A DNA stretch of 64,000 bases from Burkholderia sp. S171 (GTDB lineage Bacteria > Pseudomonadota > Gammaproteobacteria > Burkholderiales > Burkholderiaceae), in assembly GCF_009766085.1 (NCBI RefSeq), contig NZ_LMUF01000023.1:48113-112112 (forward strand), written 5' to 3'. The notes under the pieces were generated by a model. The model was not told the DNA's origin, searched no databases, and saw only the letters and a program-made list of their open reading frames with translations. The position numbers and the translations under genes are program-made. Below are positions 9,335 to 18,590 of the stretch, one piece after another. Positions within the stretch are counted from its first letter, which is position 1. Every line of letters begins with the position of its first letter.

Positions 9335-10168
9335 ATGGCTCAAACATGGTTTATTACCGGTAGCTCTTCCGGATTCGGGCGCGTGCTGACCGAGAAACTC
9401 TTGGCGCGCGGCGACCGCGTGGCGGCGACGTTGCGCAAGGTACACGCCCTCGACGACTTGAAAGAGCAATTCGGCGATCGCCTCTGGGTGGCGTCGCTGG
9501 ACGTGACGGATACGGAAGCCATTCGGCAGGTAACCAGCCGGGCATTTGCGGAGTTGGGGCGTATCGATGTTGTCGTCAGTAACGCCGCTTACGGCTTGAT
9601 CGGCGCAGCGGAGGAGTTAAGCGACGAACAGATCCGTCAGCAAATCGACACCAACCTCATCGGCTCGATCCAGGTCATACGCGCCGTGCTGCCGCATTTG
9701 CGGAACCAAGGCGGTGGCCGGATCCTGCAGGTGTCGTCAGAGGGCGGGCAGATCACGTATCCGGACTTCAGCCTGTATCACGCGACGAAATGGGGAATCG
9801 AAGGCTTCGTTGAGGCAGTCGCTATGGAAGTCCCATCGTTCGGGATCGAGTTTACGATCGTGGAGCCGGGGCCCGCAAAAACGAGCTTCAGAGGGGGCAT
9901 TGTCAAATCGGCGCCCATGGCAATCTACGGCAACACGCCGGCCGGTGATGTCCGGCGCGCAATCGAAACGGGTTCGTTCGTGTTGAAAGGCGATCCGGTG
10001 AAGATGGCCCAGGCGATGATCGATAGCGTCGAACGTACGCCTGCGCCGCTGAGGTTAACCTTGGGCAGCGACGCTTTTGACAGGGTTCGCGCCGGGCTGT
10101 CGAAACGGCTTGCCGATCTCGAAGCGCAGGAAGACATCGCCCGGTCGACCGAGCTGGACGACGCGTGA
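9335..10168 (+). CDS. SDR-family oxidoreductase
   Basis: A 277-residue classical short-chain dehydrogenase/reductase. It has the cofactor motif TGSSSGFG (residues 8-15), NAAYG, the catalytic Ser in VSSEGG and the YHATK pair (Tyr and Lys). The C-terminal ~70 residues form a variable substrate lid. The frame is open far upstream, but the ATG at 9335 gives the normal SDR N-terminus (MAQTWFITGSSSG). It is divergent from the LysR gene and is its likely target. The substrate is unknown; close relatives are annotated only as SDR oxidoreductases. Confidence 0.88.
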   Translation: MAQTWFITGSSSGFGRVLTEKLLARGDRVAATLRKVHALDDLKEQFGDRLWVASLDVTDTEAIRQVTSRAFAELGRIDVVVSNAAYGLIGAAEELSDEQIRQQIDTNLIGSIQVIRAVLPHLRNQGGGRILQVSSEGGQITYPDFSLYHATKWGIEGFVEAVAMEVPSFGIEFTIVEPGPAKTSFRGGIVKSAPMAIYGNTPAGDVRRAIETGSFVLKGDPVKMAQAMIDSVERTPAPLRLTLGSDAFDRVRAGLSKRLADLEAQEDIARSTELDDA

Positions 10169-10195
10169 TTAATTGCCGTAACTCAATAACGTAGC

Positions 10196-11098
10196 TCAGT
10201 GTTTCCCGTAGACGTCGTTGTTGTTCGCGACTATTTGCGGTCCGCGTCGGAGCTTGTGTTTTTCGTGCGCTTGCCGATGTGTCGCGATCGGAGAATCGCC
10301 CACTTGGTTGACCTTTACGGCCATGACCTGGTTTGCGCCCGACTGCGTGACGGCACGGAGAAGCATTACGCGCGCTTCGGAATCGGATATGTCGCTTGCC
10401 AATGCATCGCCCGCCGATCGCAGGACGCACGGCACGTCGCCAGCCTGCTCGCAGGCTCGGGCGAGGCCCAAGGCTGAATCTCTTGCGCGTTCGCGCTGGA
10501 CCAGTTCGTTGTTGATTCGCCGAACATCAGCCCGTTGATCCGCGCCTGGAGGAAGCATCGCCAGTTGCTGCCGAGCGGTGTTCAGCTCGCCTCGTACCAT
10601 GGCTGACTGCACCGCATCGACGGTTCTCATCGCATCGATCGAGGTGTTTTTAGCAGTGACCGGCGCGTTGATGCTGCCCGGCTGAGCGGCGACAACGAGG
10701 CCGTTTTCAGCGATCGGCCCGCTCCCGGCCTTAACTTCGGAGTTGTTGGGTGCGGACCCGTCATACAGGTAGGCAGCGCCCGCAATCAGTGCCGTCAGCG
10801 TGATGAGGGCGGCTCCGGCAAATTTGATGCGCCGGCTCGACAGGCTGCGTGAGGCGAAGGTAGAAGTTGCCGGTTTAGATTCGCTCGGATAGGGCGAATT
10901 GACCGGCGTCGGCTTCTTGTAGAGCCGGTCGGGAAAATCCTCTTTCGGTACTGCTTCGGGCGAGGATAAATCGGCTGCGCTCGCGGTTGCGGGTTTTGCT
11001 CCGCATCGCGAACACGCCGCGTCAGGCGATGCAAGCACGTTGCCGCAGACGAGGCAATCACTGGCGGTTTCTTGGGTACGCACGTTGAAGTCGGTCAT
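10196..11098 (-). CDS. Zinc-ribbon, single-pass membrane protein of unknown function
   Basis: The predicted 300-residue protein starts at the ATG at 11098 (the frame is open to 11209). It opens with a zinc-ribbon CLVCGN...CSRCGA near residues 14-36. A Pro/Ser-rich linker follows, then one membrane helix near residues 91-112 (FAGAALITLTALIAGAAYLY) and a ~185-residue C-terminal domain. That domain is helical and rich in Ala, Arg and Gln (DAVQSAMVRGELNTARQQL, then ERARDSALGLARACEQAG), resembling repeat scaffolds. The topology suggests a cytoplasmic zinc ribbon with the helical domain outside. I cannot assign a function. Confidence 0.65.
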   Translation of the reverse strand: MTDFNVRTQETASDCLVCGNVLASPDAACSRCGAKPATASAADLSSPEAVPKEDFPDRLYKKPTPVNSPYPSESKPATSTFASRSLSSRRIKFAGAALITLTALIAGAAYLYDGSAPNNSEVKAGSGPIAENGLVVAAQPGSINAPVTAKNTSIDAMRTVDAVQSAMVRGELNTARQQLAMLPPGADQRADVRRINNELVQRERARDSALGLARACEQAGDVPCVLRSAGDALASDISDSEARVMLLRAVTQSGANQVMAVKVNQVGDSPIATHRQAHEKHKLRRGPQIVANNNDVYGKH

Positions 11099-11457
11099 CA
11101 AAAGGCTTGGAAAAGCATTATGCGGGTCACGGTGTTTTCTTGCGGCGCGGGTGCGGATCGATGCGGAAGCGTTCAACCCAAGTTGAGCCTGCCTTGCAGC
11201 GAAGGCCATACCTGGTTGTATCTGGAACGGCCCGTTTGGACTATTCGCGGCTCGCTGCTTATTTTCGCTCTAAAGCGTTACTTTAACGTGCCACGCCCGT
11301 GACGCTAAATTGCGCGTCGCTTCGTCGGCTAGCGAATTCGCTGTTTCGGGCGGGTCTTGACCATGCCCGATTTTTTCTATCAGCGATGTTGTATGCCGCA
11401 CGCGAGCCGCTCGAATGCTGTCGCAAGGGCACTTATTGTGAACGGCAAAGAACGCGC
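11099..11457. other. Intergenic region, no clear gene
   Basis: These 359 bases lie between two minus-strand genes and should hold the promoter of the zinc-ribbon gene and the 3' end of the enoyl-CoA hydratase transcript. The open frames here show no family resemblance and no ribosome sites. Confidence 0.4.
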
Positions 11458-12264
11458 TTATTTCGTACTCCCATGCCGTCCCTTACCGACGGCAAAGCGG
11501 CTCGCACCCGCGAGCCCTTCGGCAAACACCGCTGCATAGCCGCCCGCGCCTTCGCGGAGCAGTGCATCGGTCAGATCGTCGGCGACTGCGTTGTCGTAGA
11601 TCGAGCGACGGTCGGCGCGCATCGCTGCTTGGGGCAGGGCGGCGAGTTCGCAGGCAAGCGTTTCAGCCGCCGCACGCGAGCCGCCGCGCTCGACCTTCCG
11701 ATTAGCGAGACCGATCGCCAGCGCCTCGCTGGCATCGACGGCACGCCCGGTGAGAATCAAGTCCATCGCGCGCGACATCCCGATCAGGCGAGGTAGCCGC
11801 AGCGTGCCGCCATCGATGAGCGGCACACCGAAACGACGGCAGAAAACACCTAGCACCGCATCCTCTTCGACGATTCGCAAGTCGCACCACGCCGCGAGTT
11901 CCAGACCGCCCGCCACCGCATGCCCGGCGATGGCCGCGATGACCGGCTTGCTGAGCATCAGCCGCGTGGGTCCCATCGGCCCCGGGCCTGTGCCGTCGGC
12001 ATGGATTTCGTTGCGATGTTCGGCATCGTTCAGTGCAGTGAGGTCTGCACCCGCGCAAAACGTGCCTCCCGCGCCCCACAGCACGGCGACCGCAAGCGAG
12101 TGATCAGCGTCGAAAGTTTCGAAGGCTGTGCGCAGGGCATCGGCGACTTGCCGGTCGACCGCGTTTCGACGCTCGGGCCGGTCGAGCACGACCGTCGCGA
12201 CACGCGAATCCATCGGATGCAATTCGAGCCGGACGTGGTCTCCGAAGCGCGTGACCTGTGGCAT
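11458..12264 (-). CDS. Enoyl-CoA hydratase/isomerase (crotonase) family protein
   Basis: A 268-residue crotonase-fold protein. The oxyanion-hole segments are visible as GGTFCAGADL (residues ~65-75) and GHAVAGGLELAAWCDLRI, followed by GVFCRRFGVPLIDGGTLRLPRLIG. The second catalytic Glu of classical hydratases is replaced in the GVPLIDGGT region by Asp, so activity could be hydration, isomerisation or hydrolysis of an acyl-CoA. The ATG at 12264 is preferred because CAGGAGAAC precedes it by the right distance, although the frame is open to 12327. It is divergent from the DUF1428 gene and has no beta-oxidation partners nearby. Confidence 0.85.
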   Translation of the reverse strand: MPQVTRFGDHVRLELHPMDSRVATVVLDRPERRNAVDRQVADALRTAFETFDADHSLAVAVLWGAGGTFCAGADLTALNDAEHRNEIHADGTGPGPMGPTRLMLSKPVIAAIAGHAVAGGLELAAWCDLRIVEEDAVLGVFCRRFGVPLIDGGTLRLPRLIGMSRAMDLILTGRAVDASEALAIGLANRKVERGGSRAAAETLACELAALPQAAMRADRRSIYDNAVADDLTDALLREGAGGYAAVFAEGLAGASRFAVGKGRHGSTK

Positions 12265-12495
12265 GGCAGTTCTCCTGAGCAAACGGCATCCGAGAAAGCA
12301 TACGCCGCCGGATCTCGAGACACGCACGTCCGCGATGCTTCAGAAAATAGTTGGCGAGCCATGTCGATTCGTGAACGCGCCGGGCGTCGTGTGGATAGGG
12401 CGGTGATCCGGCGCTGCAATGCGATGCAATGGAACCAGATCCGAACGATATCGCTTCGTGCCCTCAATCTATTCACAACGAAACGGAGAGCGTTC

Positions 12496-12849
12496 ATGAC
12501 TTACGTAGATGGATTTGTCGTCGCGGTGCCTACGGCCAATCGCGAGACATACAGGAAATTTGCTGAATCGGCGGCGGTCGTCTTCAAGGAGAACGGCGCG
12601 TTGAATTTGGTCGAGTGCTGGGGTGATGACGTGCCGGAAGGGAAGCTGACTTCGTTTCCCATGGCGGTCAAACGTAAGGACGACGAGACGGTGGTGTTCT
12701 CATGGGTCGTCTGGCCGTCGCGTCAGGTCAGGGATGAAGGAATGAAAGCGGTAATGGCCGATCCTCGGTCGCAGTCCCACACGAATGCGATGCCCTTCGA
12801 TGGCAAGCGCATGATCTACGGCGGGTTCGAGGTGATCGTGGATGCGTGA
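12496..12849 (+). CDS. DUF1428 family protein
   Basis: A 117-residue soluble protein beginning MTYVDGFVVAVPTANRETY, with WGDDVPEGKLTSFPMAVK and the C-terminal GKRMIYGGFEVIVDA. These are typical of DUF1428, a ferredoxin-like alpha/beta-barrel family related to YciI/EthD-type folds. No enzymatic role is established. The start has a ribosome site (CGGAGAG), and the length is normal for the family. It stands alone, divergent from the enoyl-CoA hydratase gene. Confidence 0.85.
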   Translation: MTYVDGFVVAVPTANRETYRKFAESAAVVFKENGALNLVECWGDDVPEGKLTSFPMAVKRKDDETVVFSWVVWPSRQVRDEGMKAVMADPRSQSHTNAMPFDGKRMIYGGFEVIVDA

Positions 12850-12903
12850 ATATGCACAGGGCGATGCGGTCGCGATTGCTACGAAAAAACACCCACGCTC
12901 GCC

Positions 12904-13848
12904 CTATTTCACAGGCGCTTCGCGTCGCGTACCCATGCCCGGAAGCCGCTTGATAAAACCCGTAGCAAGTGCCGTCCCAACAAGAATAGCGACACACGCC
13001 TTGATCATTCCCGACGACACGTGTTCCGAGAGGAAAAGCGCGCCCCACAGGATGCCGAAGATCGGGATGACAAACGTGACGCTGATCGTACGCGCGGGTC
13101 CGGTTGCCGCAATCAGCCGGAAAAACAGCATGTAAGCGATGCCCGTACACGCTACGCCAAGCGCAATGACCGCTTCCCAGGACTGCGTCGAGATGGGCGT
13201 AACCGGCCACCAGAACACGGCGAATGGCAGTAATACGATCGTAGCGGCGGTCATCGTGCCGGAGGCGACGACAAGCGAATTGACGCCGGTGAGATTGCGC
13301 TTGGTGTAGCTCGCCGAGATCCCATACAGCAGCGTGGCGCCCAGCGCTGCGGCCGCGGCGAATGCGGTGGTCATCGGCGTGGCGCTCGCACCCGTGCTTG
13401 CGTTTGTTCCCACGTCCATCTGATTCCAGACCAGCGCGACCACGCCTGCGAATCCGATCACAAGTCCGGCGATGCGCAGCCCGGTCAGGCGATCCTTCAG
13501 CCACAGGTAGGCAACGATTGCGCCCCACAGCGGCGTCGTGGCATTGATCACCGATGTCACGCCCGCTGACAGCGTGAGTTCCGCGTAAGCGAACAGGCAG
13601 AATGGCGCGGCCGAGTTCAGAATGCCAACCACAAAAAGCGGCAATGCATGGGTGCGCATGATCTGCAGGGAGCCGCGAGCGGACCCGCGCATGAACAGTA
13701 CGGCAAGCAGGAACACTGCACCAATGCCGACCCGCAGCGCCATCAACGGTGCGACGCCAAAGTCGGTGACACCGATGCGGATAAACAGGAACGATCCTCC
13801 CCATAACGCGGCGAGGATGAGCAACTGGACGATGTTTATAGGATTCAT
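12904..13848 (-). CDS. EamA-family (DMT superfamily) transporter
   Basis: A 314-residue, ten-helix membrane protein built of two EamA repeats (residues ~5-140 and ~155-290). It shows the ALWGGSFLFIRIG start, NSAAPFCLFAYAELTLSAGVTS and the second-repeat ACTGIAYMLFFRLIA. Family members export amino acids or other small metabolites at the inner membrane. The substrate here is unknown. The C-terminus ends in a short basic cytoplasmic tail. It is divergent from the GntR gene and tetronate operon; the shared upstream region is 325 bases, so joint control is possible but not shown. Confidence 0.88.
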   Translation of the reverse strand: MNPINIVQLLILAALWGGSFLFIRIGVTDFGVAPLMALRVGIGAVFLLAVLFMRGSARGSLQIMRTHALPLFVVGILNSAAPFCLFAYAELTLSAGVTSVINATTPLWGAIVAYLWLKDRLTGLRIAGLVIGFAGVVALVWNQMDVGTNASTGASATPMTTAFAAAAALGATLLYGISASYTKRNLTGVNSLVVASGTMTAATIVLLPFAVFWWPVTPISTQSWEAVIALGVACTGIAYMLFFRLIAATGPARTISVTFVIPIFGILWGALFLSEHVSSGMIKACVAILVGTALATGFIKRLPGMGTRREAPVK

Positions 13849-14173
13849 TTTTTAGGGCGTCGAGCGCAGTGGAGTCGCGACGCGGAGCCATCGTATAGGC
13901 GCTGCAACGCGAGATGGTTCAGTCCGGCGTGAAACGACAAATGAGCAAACGTGGTGGTTCGCTCGTGGTTCGGTATATGGCTGCCATCGTAGGCGTGCGA
14001 GCCCAAACCGGCCAAACGAACAATTCTCATGCGTATGTGAGAAAAATTACGATCGAATTGCACAGCAAAGGGAATTGACCAACGGCACAGCGCGTCATCA
14101 GGGTTATCTCTAGTATGTCGATAAGTTTCTAAATTTGTATGATGACCACATCACCCAACAAATCAGAGGCTGC
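13849..14173. other. Divergent intergenic region between EamA exporter and gntR
   Basis: These 325 bases hold the promoters of two divergent genes. The sequence becomes AT-rich near 14035-14160, close to the gntR start. A perfect palindrome at 14140-14153 (listed separately) is the only clear site. Confidence 0.45.
14140..14153. promoter_or_regulatory. Palindrome, candidate GntR autoregulatory operator
   Basis: TGATG-ACCA-CATCA is a perfect 5-bp inverted repeat 20 bases before the gntR start. GntR/FadR-type regulators bind short palindromes of about this size, usually near their own promoters. The assignment rests on position and symmetry alone. Confidence 0.4.
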
Positions 14174-14878
14174 ATGTTCGACAAGATCCCTGCGCAAGCC
14201 TTGAGTGACACGGTCGCGCAGCAGATTCAGTTGCAAATCGAAAAGGGCAGCTTCGTAAAGAGCGGCAAGTTGCCCACCGAAGCCGTGCTGGCGCAGGAGT
14301 TCGGGGTGAGCCGCACGGTCATCCGCGAGGCGATCTCGCGGCTCAAAAACGAAGGCATGGTCGAGCCGCGCCAGGGCAGTGGCGTGTTTATTGTCGAGCG
14401 GGCAGGGATCAGGCCGCTGCGGATCGATTACGCGCAAGCGGTCGAGCCGGGCGCGGTCGTGCAGATTCTGGCGCTGCGCCGGGCGATCGAAGCGGAAGTC
14501 GCGTCGGAGGCGTCCATGCGCCGCACGGACGCGCAGATGAACGAGATCGAAGCGAAGCTGGCGCAGATCGATGTTGCCGTTGCGCAAGGCGAGGACGGCG
14601 TGACGGAAGACGTCGAGTTTCATCGTGCGATCGCAAGAGCCACCGGCAACCCGTATTTCCTGACCACGCTTGCATTTCTGAACCAGTATCTCGAAGCCGG
14701 CACGCTCGTTACCCGCCGCAACGAATCGCTGCGAGAAGATTTTTCGCGGCAGGTCCGCGAGGAACACGCGCGGATCGCAGCGGCCATTCGCGCAGGCGAC
14801 CCCATGGCTGCGCGCAATGCTGCACAGACCCACCTTTACAACGCCGCTCGCCGCCTCGCGGAAGCCGGCATTTGCTGA
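14174..14878 (+). CDS. FadR-subfamily GntR transcriptional regulator of the tetronate operon
   Basis: A 234-residue GntR regulator. Its winged helix-turn-helix lies at residues ~5-75 (LPTEAVLAQEFGVSRTVIREAISRL and QGSGVFI). It is followed by the all-helical FCD effector domain, with metal or ligand-binding residues in the EFHRAIARATGN and EEHARIAAAI segments. The ATG at 14174 has an AGAGG site and gives the standard MFDKIPAQALSD start; the frame is open to 14135. It lies 24 bases before ltnD in the same direction, so it probably represses the L-threonate/D-erythronate genes until a pathway sugar acid binds. Confidence 0.9.
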   Translation: MFDKIPAQALSDTVAQQIQLQIEKGSFVKSGKLPTEAVLAQEFGVSRTVIREAISRLKNEGMVEPRQGSGVFIVERAGIRPLRIDYAQAVEPGAVVQILALRRAIEAEVASEASMRRTDAQMNEIEAKLAQIDVAVAQGEDGVTEDVEFHRAIARATGNPYFLTTLAFLNQYLEAGTLVTRRNESLREDFSRQVREEHARIAAAIRAGDPMAARNAAQTHLYNAARRLAEAGIC

Positions 14879-14902
14879 TCAGCTAATTCGAAGGATAACG
14901 AA

Positions 14903-15805
14903 ATGTCCAGAAACGTGGGAGTGATCGGCCTGGGTGCAATGGGCCTGGGCGTCGCGCGTTCGTTGTTGCGCGCGGGCTTCAAGGTTCATGCTTGCGACGT
15001 GCGTACTCAAGTGCTCGATGCGTTCGCAGGCGAGGGCGGTATCGCCTGTGCCACGCCTGCCGAACTGGGCAGCCAGTGCAACGTTGTAGTGACTGTTGTC
15101 GTCAATGCGGCGCAAACCGAGACCGTGTTGTTTGGATCAGAGACGCAGCCTGGCGCCGTCTCCGCGATGAAACCCGGTAGCGTGGTGCTGGCCTGCGCGA
15201 CGGTGTCTCCTGCGTTTGCCATCGAACTCGGCAAGCGTGTGGAAGCGGCTGGCCTGCATATGCTCGATGCACCTCTGTCCGGTGGCGCGGCACGCGCCGC
15301 ATCCGGCGAAATGACGATGATGACGTCAGGCCCCGCGTCCGCCTATGAGGCTTGCGAGGACGTGCTCGAAGCGATTGCGGGCAAAGTGTACCGGCTCGGC
15401 GATGAGCATGGGGCAGGCTCGAAGGTGAAGGTCATCAACCAGCTTCTGGCGGGCGTGCATATTGCCGCGGCGGCCGAGGCGATGGCGCTCGGGCTGCGCG
15501 AAGGCGTGGACCCGGACGCGCTGTACGACGTCATCACGCATAGCGCGGGTAACTCGTGGATGTTCGAGAACCGCGTCCCGCACATTCTTGCAGGCGACTA
15601 CACGCCGCTGTCAGCCGTCGATATCTTCGTCAAGGATCTCGGCCTCGTACTCGATACGGCGCGCACGTCGAAGTTTCCGCTGCCGCTGTCGGCCGCGGCG
15701 CATCAGATGTTCATGATGGCATCGACGGCCGGACACGGTGGCGAAGACGACTCGGCCGTGATCAAGATTTTCCCGGGCATCGACTTACCGAAGGGGACGA
15801 AATAA
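14903..15805 (+). CDS. ltnD: L-threonate dehydrogenase
   Basis: A 300-residue member of the 3-hydroxyisobutyrate dehydrogenase family. It carries the NAD-binding GLGAMGLG (residues 8-15), the substrate motif APLSGGAARAASGEM and the catalytic Lys segment GSKVKVINQLLAG. Within this family, LtnD oxidises L-threonate at C2 to 2-oxo-tetronate in the cytoplasm. The assignment rests on the neighbours: otnK, otnC, otnI and denD follow directly, which is the known tetronate pathway set. Its stop overlaps the otnK start (TAATG). Confidence 0.9.
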   Translation: MSRNVGVIGLGAMGLGVARSLLRAGFKVHACDVRTQVLDAFAGEGGIACATPAELGSQCNVVVTVVVNAAQTETVLFGSETQPGAVSAMKPGSVVLACATVSPAFAIELGKRVEAAGLHMLDAPLSGGAARAASGEMTMMTSGPASAYEACEDVLEAIAGKVYRLGDEHGAGSKVKVINQLLAGVHIAAAAEAMALGLREGVDPDALYDVITHSAGNSWMFENRVPHILAGDYTPLSAVDIFVKDLGLVLDTARTSKFPLPLSAAAHQMFMMASTAGHGGEDDSAVIKIFPGIDLPKGTK

Positions 15806-17097
15806 TGACCAAAGCGCTGCTAGGCTGCATTGCCGACGACTTCACCGGCGCGACCGATCTGGCCAACATGCTCGTGCGCGGGGGCATGCGCGCGGTGCAG
15901 ACCATTGGCGTGCCGGCATCGGACGCATGGGACGCATCGGATATAACCATTGAAGCAGACGCGCTGATCGTCGCGTTGAAATCGCGCACTATCTCTGCAG
16001 AAGAAGCGGTCGCGCAATCGCTGGCGGCGCTCGAATGGCTGCGCGTGCAAGGCTGCCGGCAGTTCCTGTTCAAGTACTGCTCGACGTTCGACTCCACCGA
16101 CAAAGGCAACATCGGCCCGGTCGCCGATGCATTACTCGACGCACTCGGCGAGGACTTCACACTCGCGTGTCCCGCGTTTCCAGAAAACGGCCGCACGATC
16201 TTTCGCGGCAACCTGTTCGTGGGCGATGTGCTGCTGAGCGAGTCGGGCATGCAGAACCATCCGCTCACGCCCATGACCGATCCGAATCTTGTGCGTGTGC
16301 TGCAACGCCAGACGAAATCTAAGGTCGGGTTGATCGCATATGACGTGGTTGCGAAGGGCGCGCAAGCCGTACGTGACAGGATTGCTTTGTTGCGCAAGGA
16401 GGGCGTGCGTTTTGCTATCGCCGATGCAATCTCGGATGCCGATCTCTACGTGTTGGGCGAAGCGTGCGCGGATCTCAAGCTGATTACTGGCGGCTCGGGC
16501 ATCGCGCTCGGCTTGCCGAATAACTTCCGCGCGGCGAACTTGCTGACAGAAGCGGGTCATGCATCGGACCTGCCCAAAATCGAAGGTAGATCCGTCGTGC
16601 TGGCGGGCAGCGCGTCGAAGGCGACCAACGAGCAGGTGGCGGAGTGGCGTGCGACGAAGCCGAGCTTTCGCGTCGATCCGCTCGCGCTGTCGCGCGGCGA
16701 ACCGGTCGTTGAACAAGCGGTTGAATTCGCGGCGAAACATGCCGATGAAACCGTGCTGATCTACGCCACGTCCACGCCCGATGAAGTCAAGACCGTGCAG
16801 AAGGAACTGGGCGTCGAGAAAGCCGGGCATCTGGTCGAAGAAGCGTTGGCATCGATTGCAAGCAGGCTTCGCGATGCCGGCGTGCGGAAGTTTGTTGTCG
16901 CGGGCGGCGAGACCTCCGGCGCGGTCGTGCAGGCGCTTGGCGTGAAATCGCTGCGGATTGGCGCTCAGATCGATCCCGGCGTGCCGGCGACGCAGTCTAT
17001 TGGCGAAGAACCGCTGGCGCTCGCGTTGAAGTCGGGCAATTTCGGCACGAAGGACTTCTTCGTGAAGGCGCTGAAGTCTCTCGATGGAGCCGCGTAA
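15805..17097 (+). CDS. otnK: 3-oxo-tetronate kinase
   Basis: A 430-residue four-carbon acid sugar kinase. The N-terminal DUF1537 domain opens with LLGCIADDFTGATDLANML, and the C-terminal nucleotide-binding domain holds VVAGGETSGAVVQALG. It phosphorylates 3-oxo-tetronate at O4 to 3-oxo-tetronate 4-phosphate using ATP. The start is the ATG at 15805 overlapping the ltnD stop; the long upstream open frame is a shadow of ltnD. Length is normal for OtnK. The adjacent OtnC decarboxylates its product. Confidence 0.93.
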   Translation: MTKALLGCIADDFTGATDLANMLVRGGMRAVQTIGVPASDAWDASDITIEADALIVALKSRTISAEEAVAQSLAALEWLRVQGCRQFLFKYCSTFDSTDKGNIGPVADALLDALGEDFTLACPAFPENGRTIFRGNLFVGDVLLSESGMQNHPLTPMTDPNLVRVLQRQTKSKVGLIAYDVVAKGAQAVRDRIALLRKEGVRFAIADAISDADLYVLGEACADLKLITGGSGIALGLPNNFRAANLLTEAGHASDLPKIEGRSVVLAGSASKATNEQVAEWRATKPSFRVDPLALSRGEPVVEQAVEFAAKHADETVLIYATSTPDEVKTVQKELGVEKAGHLVEEALASIASRLRDAGVRKFVVAGGETSGAVVQALGVKSLRIGAQIDPGVPATQSIGEEPLALALKSGNFGTKDFFVKALKSLDGAA

Positions 17098-17099
17098 CC

Positions 17100-17753
17100 A
17101 TGGCGACGAACGAGAACCGCATTCGCGATGAAATCTGCGAGACGGGCGCGAGTCTTTACGAACGTCGATATACGGTTGGCACTGCCGGGAACATCAGTGC
17201 GCGGCTCGACGATGGTTGGTTAATCACGCCGACCGATGCTTGCCTCGGTCGCCTCGATCCGGCCGATATCGCGAAGGTCGATGCAGCGGGTTATCACGTG
17301 TCCGGCGGCAAGCCCTCGAAGACGTTGGCTTTGCATCGAAAAATCTATGAGAACAACAGCAACACGCACGGTATTGTCCATACGCACTCCACGCACCTGG
17401 TCGCTTTGACGCTTGCCGGTATCTGGCGCCGCGACGACATCTTGCCGCCGATCACGCCGTATTACGTGATGAAGGTCGGCCATGTACCGTTGATCGCGTA
17501 CCGCCGTCCGGGTGACCCCATTGTTGCGGAACAAGTCGCGGCGCTGGCGTTGAAGGTACGTGCCGTACTGCTGGAGAGACTGGGGCCGGTTGTCTGGGAA
17601 AAATCGGTCCGCCACGCATCGTATGCGCTGGAAGAGCTTGAGGAAACGGCACGGCTTTGGCTCCTCGCGCGTTCGACTAATGCACCACTTCCTGAGCCGC
17701 TCGACGAGGCGGCAATTGAAGATCTGCGCAAGACGTTCAACGTGCGCTGGTAA
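17100..17753 (+). CDS. otnC: 3-oxo-tetronate 4-phosphate decarboxylase
   Basis: A 217-residue class II aldolase/adducin-fold enzyme. The zinc ligands are visible as HTHSTHL (two His near residues 98-100) and a downstream His in the C-terminal half. [19 protein letters not shown] is the standard N-terminal phosphate-binding loop. OtnC decarboxylates 3-oxo-tetronate 4-phosphate to dihydroxyacetone phosphate, which enters glycolysis. It begins 2 bases after otnK, so the two are coupled. Confidence 0.92.
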   Translation: MATNENRIRDEICETGASLYERRYTVGTAGNISARLDDGWLITPTDACLGRLDPADIAKVDAAGYHVSGGKPSKTLALHRKIYENNSNTHGIVHTHSTHLVALTLAGIWRRDDILPPITPYYVMKVGHVPLIAYRRPGDPIVAEQVAALALKVRAVLLERLGPVVWEKSVRHASYALEELEETARLWLLARSTNAPLPEPLDEAAIEDLRKTFNVRW

Positions 17754-17785
17754 CGCGCACGGAACTTATTTCAGGAGTCGATGTT

Positions 17786-18583
17786 ATGCCCCGTTTTGCC
17801 GCCAACCTCACAATGATGTACACCGAGCACGCGTTCCTCGACCGTTTCGCCGCCGCCGCGAAGGACGGATTCAAGGCCGTGGAGTTCCTGTTCCCCTACG
17901 ACTTTGCCGCAGCCGACATCAAGGCACGGCTCGACGAACATGGCCTTACCCAGGCCTTGTTCAACGCACCGCCGGGCGACTGGGCACAAGGCGAACGCGG
18001 GACTGCTTCGCTGCCGGGGCGCGAGGAAGAGTTCGCTCGCGCACTCGATAAAGCGTTGGAATACACGGCCGTTCTCGGCAATAAGACGCTCCATGTGATG
18101 GCGGGGCTGATCACGCCGGAACAGTCACGCGAGAAACATCGTGCGGTGTACTTGAAGAACCTCGAACTGGCCGCCAACGCAGCACGCGCCGCTGGTATCA
18201 CGGTCGTTATCGAACCGATCAATACGCGTGACATCCCCGGATTTTTTCTCAATCGCCAGGACGACGCGCAAGCGATCTGCGAGGAGATCGGTGTGCCCAA
18301 TCTCAAGGTGCAATTCGATTGTTACCACTGCCAGATCGTGGAGGGCGACCTCGCGGTCAAACTCCGGCGCGACATGAAGCGCCCGCACGCGGGTATCGGC
18401 CATATCCAGATCGCGGGCGTGCCGGAGCGGCACGAGCCGGATTTGGGCGAACTGAATTATCCGTACCTGTTTGACCTGATCGATTCGCTTGGCTACGAGG
18501 GCTGGATTGGCTGTGAATACAGGCCGAAAGCCGCGACGTCGGACGGGCTCGGCTGGATCAAACCTTATCTGCAACGTGCGTGA
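17786..18583 (+). CDS. otnI: 2-oxo-tetronate isomerase (hydroxypyruvate isomerase family)
   Basis: A 265-residue TIM-barrel protein of the xylose isomerase-like/Hyi family. It starts [15 protein letters not shown] and shows [24 protein letters not shown] and [15 protein letters not shown], which contain the Glu, Asp and His metal ligands. OtnI interconverts 2-oxo- and 3-oxo-tetronate, linking the LtnD and DenD dehydrogenases to the OtnK kinase. Hydroxypyruvate isomerase is the alternative family label, but the operon decides for OtnI. An AGGAG ribosome site lies before the ATG. Confidence 0.92.
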   Translation: MPRFAANLTMMYTEHAFLDRFAAAAKDGFKAVEFLFPYDFAAADIKARLDEHGLTQALFNAPPGDWAQGERGTASLPGREEEFARALDKALEYTAVLGNKTLHVMAGLITPEQSREKHRAVYLKNLELAANAARAAGITVVIEPINTRDIPGFFLNRQDDAQAICEEIGVPNLKVQFDCYHCQIVEGDLAVKLRRDMKRPHAGIGHIQIAGVPERHEPDLGELNYPYLFDLIDSLGYEGWIGCEYRPKAATSDGLGWIKPYLQRA

Positions 18584-18590
18584 GGGCGAC

